Assembly: GCA_900768805.1 (NCBI GenBank)
Contig: CAAGEF010000212.1
Location: 1 to 19,270 of the forward strand
DNA: 19,270 nucleotides
DNA from: Clostridia bacterium
Lineage (GTDB): Bacteria > Bacillota > Clostridia > TANB77 > CAG-508
Direction: 5' to 3'
The translations under genes and the position numbers were made by a program. Numbering within the stretch: the stretch's first letter is position 1; each line of letters starts with the position of its first letter. The notes beneath the pieces are model-generated. The model was not told where the DNA came from. It ran no database searches and saw only the letters and a program-made list of their open reading frames with translations. Shown piece after piece: positions 14,313 to 19,270 of the stretch.

Positions 14313-17300
14313 GTAAGAAAAATATAACGCTAACTTTACTTATATTATTAGTAATAACAATAGCTATAGTTCCTATTTATAAAACTCTTTCTACTTCAGA
14401 AGGACAAGAAGAGTCTTCTTTTGTAGCAACAATAAGTGACACAAATCAATATACAGATGGAATAGAATTAACAGAAAGTGGTATAGAACTAAATAATTGG
14501 CAATATAATACTAGTAAATATTTGCAAATTAATCCTACTGTACCAGATGACGAAAATATATATATTGTAACAGTTGAATTACCAAAAGAATTGTATGTTG
14601 TTGGTACAGAAGTTACATTACCAACAGGGTATTCGAATGTAGAATTTACAAAAAACGAAGATATTTCAGTAAATAACGGAGAAACATATAATTTAAATGA
14701 TTTAAGTGGAAAAATTGAATATACAATGAATGATACTTCGAATTCTGGAACTATTCAATTAGAAGTAAGATATGATAACACTTTATGGGATAAACAAGCT
14801 GGTTCTTCATTAACTATGGCAGGAGTAAAACCTATTGTAGTAAAGCTTTCTAAAAAAGCTACAGATGAAACTATAACTGTAATAAAAGAATTATCAGTAA
14901 GCAATGCAACTTCAAATTCTGCAATTTCGTATGATTACAATAATTATTATAAAATAGATTCTGGTGCAGAAGCTATGTCTGATATTACAGTATCACCTGG
15001 ACAACTTGTAACTTTTTTAAATTCTTTTTCAAATAGTAATGGAACTGAAGAATTATATTATGATAAATTAAGTATTAATGTGAACGTACCATATTATACT
15101 GCTTTAGATGGAAAAAAATATTTTTTAGAATTAGATACTAATACTTTAAATATTATTTCTTGTAATAATCCAAATTATCAAATAGATACTTCAGTTGAAG
15201 GAATAGTTAGTATAGTTATGACTAAACCGTATTTTACACCAGGAAATTTTATTTCTATAGATTTTAAAGATATAAGTCAAGAATTATTAGATTTAGATAT
15301 TGATACTTTTGTTTTCTCTGGAGGTAAAATAGATATATTGGCTGATTCTAATAATAAAACCGCTAATATAAATATATACTCTAAAGAAATGAATAATATT
15401 ACATATCATAAATCTACTTATGAGAATTTAGTTTTTAATTATACTTCAAATAAAGATGTACAAATAACCAAAAGACCTATTGATGCAATTTCTATATTAG
15501 GTTCATTTGGATTACAAAATACTGGAACAAAAGATTCTGTTAGAAAAGAAATATTTCAAGAATTTGATATAGAAAACACAAATTTTATAAAAGTAACAAC
15601 AGTTGCATTGCCAGTAGATAGAGTTAGTGAAAATATTGAAATAGAATATTCTCTTGTAGATAATGAAGGAAATCAAATATATTTTGATGCTACTGGAAAC
15701 CCAGTAGATAGTTCAACTTCTGGAGCTACTAATATATGGCATATTACGCTACCAAATGCTAATTGTAATAATACTAGTACAAATACAAGTATTGTATTTT
15801 CAAGAAGTAATCTTATAACAGCTCATAAACAATATTTTTTCAAAACAATAAAATATCAATTACAAACTATTAATGCTGGAGATTCATTATTTTCATCATC
15901 AGCTCCATTTGCTATAGGTACACCAGGAAATTTTTATGGATATGTAAATGATGGTGTAGGTAGTGGAGCTACTGCAAAAACTAAAATAACAGTTAGTTCT
16001 CCAAATAATTTAGAAATAAATTCTATTAATACAACAATTAATAGTGTTGCAACAGATTCTGGTAAAACTAGTTTTTATTTTGATAATATAAGTATGAGTG
16101 AAAATTCTATTCAAGCAGGAAATAGCTTAAATTTAAGCGGAACATTAAAATGTATATCATATCCTTACACAAATTCAACATGGCTAAATGATATTGTTAT
16201 AGGTTTGGTACTTCCATCAGGAGTTTCTGTTAATGAACAAGGAATAAGAGCAAGTACAAGTGGAAATTCAAATATAACCGGTTTCACAGTTATTTCTAAA
16301 GAATTAGGAGATGGAACTAGTTTATGGACAATAAAATATCCATCTGATGTATATATAGGATATTTAACAGAAAGTTTAACAGAATTAAGTTCTGGATATT
16401 ATACAGATTTTAGTATACAATTAGATACTTCATCTACAATGAATAATACCTCTTTATTTGCTAATAATTTATTATATGGAGCTGGTATAAATCAAGAGAA
16501 TGGAATATTAGGTAATTATGCATGGACAAAAAAAATAGACGTACATGACATAAATGAAAATGGAAAAACTGATGATATAATTGCAGGAGTTAATTCTACT
16601 GATACAACAACTTGTCAGATTACAGCTAAAATTGAATCTTTAGATATTACAGATTCTATTATATTAAATAGTCAAGGAAATATTGGAAATGAAAAAAATG
16701 AAATTTTTACATTAACGCAAGATGATGTAATAATATATAATGTAGATATAGTATGTAATAATTCGGGAAAAGCAGAGGATTTTTGTGGTTATATTCCAAT
16801 ACCAAAATTAACTACCGGAAGAGATGATCTTTTGGTTGAAAGTAGTATTAGTGATTCTTTTAATATGAAATTGCAAAATGCTGTTAGTTTAAATGGAAGT
16901 GATATTTATACAATATACTATTCTTTTGAAGAAGGTCTTACATATGAAACTGCAAAAACAGCAACTACATGGTATTCAGCAAGTGATATAGATAGTAATA
17001 ATGATTTAAGTTTTGATAATGTAACTATGATAAAAGTTGTTGCAAATAACATTATTCAAACAAGTAATAATACAAGAATTACTGTAAACATGAAATATTC
17101 GGGAGATAATTATATTCAAGATGCTGGTCTAAAAAATATTTGGCATTCAGGATTCTATTTTAACTATATAAATAATGAGTTAAATTCGGCAGGTAATTAC
17201 TTTACAAAAGGAGTTACTGCAAATTTAACTGTTACCTCAGATTTACCAGAAATTACATTAACTGCAGCAAAAGATATGACTCCAGTGATTTCAGAAAATA

Positions 17301-18931
17301 AAAATGAGTATACAGCAACATATGAACAATTTAAGAAAAATCAAATTTTTTCAATAGTAAATGTAGAAACTTATAATGTATCTTTAAAATCAAAACAATA
17401 TGTATTAAATAATACAACAATGCCTGGTATTGAAGCAAATGAAACATTTGCAATAACAGCACAAATAAATGGTCAAACAGAATTAGAAATTTTAGAAACA
17501 GCATCAACTGAACCTATTTTATTAGGTAATCTTGAACAAAATAATTTATTAGAATATAAATTTAAAATATATAATGCTAATGCAATTAGTGATAATATTC
17601 AAACAAGATATATTATAGTAACTTTAAAAAGTGATAATGGAATAACTTTAAAACAAAAAATAAATATAAATAGAGAGCTTACAGAAGCAGTAAATCCACA
17701 ATCAGCTATTGTAGCTGGAAAAAGGTATATTACTTTTGATGATACAACTTCAAGTGTTACTATAACACAAGATTCTGCTATTACAGCTCAATTTGTTATA
17801 GATTATATTCCTGATTTGTATACAAATCAAAAATTAAAGTTTTCAAAAGAGTTACCAATAAATACGAAATTAATATTAATGGATTTAAGTGATTTTTCTG
17901 CACCTATTTATTGGTATCATAAAATAGACACAGCTATATCAGAAATAAATTTAACAGAGTTTACAAATATGGGTACAACAACAGATAAATATATATATCC
18001 TATAGGACAAGATATTATATCAAAGAAATTTTTAATAATTATAGATTTTTCAGAAAGTATAGAATATTTACAAGAAGAAACTATTATACAAATGAATTTT
18101 ACAGGAAGTAGTGTATCTGATTTTAATTCAAAAGAACTAAAATTTATGCCAACTTCAAAACGTTCATTTGAATTAGTAAATTCTTTAGAAGATGTTGCAA
18201 TTGGTACAGATTTACAAATAAATTATAATATGATATCAAATTCTTCAGCAGAATCAAGATATTTAGGAAGAAAATTATCATTAGTTATAAATGCTCCATC
18301 AAATATTCCATTAGATTCATATATAATTGCTAATGATTCTAAATATTACTTAAATACAAATAAACAATTTATAATTCCATTAAGTGATGTTCAAAATGGT
18401 AGTGGAGAAATAGTTATTAACTTAAAATCAAATAGTTTACCTATTGAGCAAATAAATTATGAATGTATAATGCAGTTATGGGTATCTGCTACAGCAAATG
18501 CTAATGCACCGCTATTAGGAGATTTGGTATCTGAAAAAACTATAACTTTTACAAAACCAGCAGAATTAAAACCAGCTTTAAAAGTGTTAGATATGAATAA
18601 AAGAGCTTTAAAAGTAGAAGATTTAACTTTAGCAAATACATTAATATTTGATTATAAACCAGCTGATAATTGCAAAGTGGAAATAGAACTACAGCAAAAA
18701 AACGGAAATGTATATCAAAAAATTACAGATAGACTAAATCAAGTAAATAATTCAACAGAACATAATTTAGGTGTTTTCCCAATTTCGGTAACCTCAGGAG
18801 AAAATACTATTTCTTATAACTTATCTTCAGAAACTGTTGCTGGTACATATAGATTTGTTTTAAGAGTAAAAGATGAAAATAATAATAAATTGTTAGAAGT
18901 TCCTTATAATTTTATTATATTGGATGAGTAA
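14309..18931 (+). CDS. Giant secreted or membrane-anchored beta-rich surface protein
   Basis: A 1540-aa protein with an N-terminal hydrophobic helix (about 6-24), acting as signal peptide or signal anchor, then about 1500 residues of Asn-, Ser-, Thr- and Ile-rich sequence with alternating strands. It looks like a string of Ig-like or other beta-sandwich modules. There is no LPxTG sorting signal, S-layer homology domain or C-terminal membrane helix; it ends NFIILDE. Two acidic calcium-type loops are seen: DVHDINENGKTDD (744-756, dockerin/EF-hand-like spacing) and DIDSNNDLSFD (893-903). No catalytic motif is recognised. GAAAGGAG precedes the start, which overlaps the upstream stop. Codon use is extremely AT-rich, as in asnS. 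It is likely an adhesin or structural surface protein working with the two small exported proteins. Specific family not identified. Confidence 0.88.
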   Translation: MSKKNITLTLLILLVITIAIVPIYKTLSTSEGQEESSFVATISDTNQYTDGIELTESGIELNNWQYNTSKYLQINPTVPDDENIYIVTVELPKELYVVGTEVTLPTGYSNVEFTKNEDISVNNGETYNLNDLSGKIEYTMNDTSNSGTIQLEVRYDNTLWDKQAGSSLTMAGVKPIVVKLSKKATDETITVIKELSVSNATSNSAISYDYNNYYKIDSGAEAMSDITVSPGQLVTFLNSFSNSNGTEELYYDKLSINVNVPYYTALDGKKYFLELDTNTLNIISCNNPNYQIDTSVEGIVSIVMTKPYFTPGNFISIDFKDISQELLDLDIDTFVFSGGKIDILADSNNKTANINIYSKEMNNITYHKSTYENLVFNYTSNKDVQITKRPIDAISILGSFGLQNTGTKDSVRKEIFQEFDIENTNFIKVTTVALPVDRVSENIEIEYSLVDNEGNQIYFDATGNPVDSSTSGATNIWHITLPNANCNNTSTNTSIVFSRSNLITAHKQYFFKTIKYQLQTINAGDSLFSSSAPFAIGTPGNFYGYVNDGVGSGATAKTKITVSSPNNLEINSINTTINSVATDSGKTSFYFDNISMSENSIQAGNSLNLSGTLKCISYPYTNSTWLNDIVIGLVLPSGVSVNEQGIRASTSGNSNITGFTVISKELGDGTSLWTIKYPSDVYIGYLTESLTELSSGYYTDFSIQLDTSSTMNNTSLFANNLLYGAGINQENGILGNYAWTKKIDVHDINENGKTDDIIAGVNSTDTTTCQITAKIESLDITDSIILNSQGNIGNEKNEIFTLTQDDVIIYNVDIVCNNSGKAEDFCGYIPIPKLTTGRDDLLVESSISDSFNMKLQNAVSLNGSDIYTIYYSFEEGLTYETAKTATTWYSASDIDSNNDLSFDNVTMIKVVANNIIQTSNNTRITVNMKYSGDNYIQDAGLKNIWHSGFYFNYINNELNSAGNYFTKGVTANLTVTSDLPEITLTAAKDMTPVISENKNEYTATYEQFKKNQIFSIVNVETYNVSLKSKQYVLNNTTMPGIEANETFAITAQINGQTELEILETASTEPILLGNLEQNNLLEYKFKIYNANAISDNIQTRYIIVTLKSDNGITLKQKININRELTEAVNPQSAIVAGKRYITFDDTTSSVTITQDSAITAQFVIDYIPDLYTNQKLKFSKELPINTKLILMDLSDFSAPIYWYHKIDTAISEINLTEFTNMGTTTDKYIYPIGQDIISKKFLIIIDFSESIEYLQEETIIQMNFTGSSVSDFNSKELKFMPTSKRSFELVNSLEDVAIGTDLQINYNMISNSSAESRYLGRKLSLVINAPSNIPLDSYIIANDSKYYLNTNKQFIIPLSDVQNGSGEIVINLKSNSLPIEQINYECIMQLWVSATANANAPLLGDLVSEKTITFTKPAELKPALKVLDMNKRALKVEDLTLANTLIFDYKPADNCKVEIELQQKNGNVYQKITDRLNQVNNSTEHNLGVFPISVTSGENTISYNLSSETVAGTYRFVLRVKDENNNKLLEVPYNFIILDE

Positions 18932-18958
18932 GTATTTGATACAAATATTCAAAATTAT

Positions 18959-18996
18959 AAAAAAGAATAACTATTTACTTAGTTATTCTTTTTTTT
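18959..18996 (+). terminator. Terminator of the surface protein operon
   Basis: A6GAATAACTA and TAGTTATTCT8 form a long stem around a short loop. The U-tract is T8 on the plus strand. Confidence 0.9.
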
Positions 18997-19002
18997 GTGT
19001 TT

Positions 19003-19039
19003 TTATCTGTTTTTGGGGACACTTACCAAAAACAGATAA
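19003..19039. repeat. Perfect 14-bp inverted repeat with nine-base loop
   Basis: TTATCTGTTTTTGG (19003-19016) and CCAAAAACAGATAA (19026-19039) are exact complements; the loop is GGACACTTA. There is no adjacent gene and it comes right after a terminator. The shape resembles hairpins at REP/IS200-type element ends, but no transposase is in the window. Confidence 0.6.
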
Positions 19040-19059
19040 ATTATAGTTTGTATGTTAGC

Positions 19060-19270
19060 TTTGTAGTTTATTTTCGTCTGACATAAGTTTAGCAAATAAA
19101 ATAGTCCGCAAAAGCTATTGAATATATACGTCTTCCATTCCGGTCGGTGGGCTCCATTACATAGTTTAAGAAAATCTAATCTTCTTTCACGGCACCCTTC
19201 CTACAAGGTGAACACTTTCCGCTCAATCTGAATAAGATTTTCTAAAACTATTCCAGTCGCACACCTCCCT
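19060..19270 (-). ncRNA. Candidate structured noncoding RNA (class not certain)
   Basis: The last 210 bases hold no plausible coding frame but are much richer in GC blocks than the surrounding DNA. Arms 19161-19177 and 19235-19251 pair over 17 bases with one mismatch. Inside, CACCCTT (19193-19199) pairs with AAGGTG (19205-19210). Conserved-looking purine blocks, read on the minus strand, include GGGAGGTGTGCGAC at the 5' side and GGAGCCCACCGACCGG at the 3' side. A small stem AATAG/CTATT followed by T-rich sequence near 19085 could be the 3' end, favouring the minus strand. Size and clostridial context make the raiA RNA class one possibility; I cannot confirm it by eye. The 5' end may lie beyond the window. 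A group II intron 5' end (GTGCGAC) was considered. Confidence 0.5.

Noticed and set aside
19160..19262. 5' end of a group II intron on the minus strand (GTGCGAC)
   Set aside because: Only about 330 bases separate it from the end of the 1540-aa gene, with no room for a reverse transcriptase or domains V and VI; a truncated fragment is still possible.

Overview
The window is very AT-rich and looks like a low-GC Firmicutes chromosome, probably an uncultured gut-type clostridium. Supporting signs are strong AGGAGG ribosome binding sites, sigma-A promoters with 17-base spacers and extended -10 boxes, U-tailed terminators, and a clostridial-style surface protein operon. The species cannot be named from sequence alone.

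Layout. (1) 191-473: a small stand-alone protein resembling the RNA polymerase alpha C-terminal domain, with its own terminator. (2) 525-4835: a four-gene operon matching the 'biosynthetic module' known from tellurium-resistance (Ter) stress loci: a CitE-like TIM-barrel C-C bond lyase, a PRTase-TRSP protein, a PRTase-PELOTA protein and a HAD phosphatase. (3) 4878-6300: a second operon with two calcium-type TerD proteins. (4) 6490-7332, minus strand: a von Willebrand A (TerF/TerY-like) protein, divergent from (5) 7401-8617: an unrecognised 365-aa protein. (6) 8628-11211: a third Ter operon with a degenerate TerD, a canonical TerD and TelA. (7) 11296-12839: asnS, asparaginyl-tRNA synthetase. (8) 12910-18996: three exported proteins in one operon, two with TasA/camelysin-type 'TLA-x-Y' export signals and one giant 1540-aa beta-rich surface protein. 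(9) 19003-19270: a perfect 14-bp inverted repeat, then a compositionally distinct, highly structured stretch that looks like a noncoding RNA on the minus strand.

How it works together. The Ter genes form four to five separate transcription units. Several promoters are nearly identical (TTGACA or TTGCAA, 17 bases, TAAAAT or TAACAT preceded by TG), and three units have long structured 5' leaders, which suggests co-regulation. In published comparative genomics of Ter systems (Anantharaman, Iyer and Aravind), the lyase/PRTase/HAD module is predicted to make a nucleoside-like metabolite, while TerD, vWA and TelA proteins form a metal-dependent, membrane-linked stress complex. No TerC, TerB or Ter-type ATP-grasp gene is visible here. 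The Ter genes use more GC-rich codons (CGT/CGC, CTC, GGC) than the flanking asnS and surface genes, consistent with an acquired island between roughly 480 and 11250.

The most unusual items are a duplicated 50-base hairpin element (6306-6355 and 11207-11256) just after two Ter terminators, the structured Ter leaders with tiny open frames, a TerD paralogue that has lost its calcium-binding motif, the unrecognised 7483-8580 gene, and the structured RNA candidate at the right edge.
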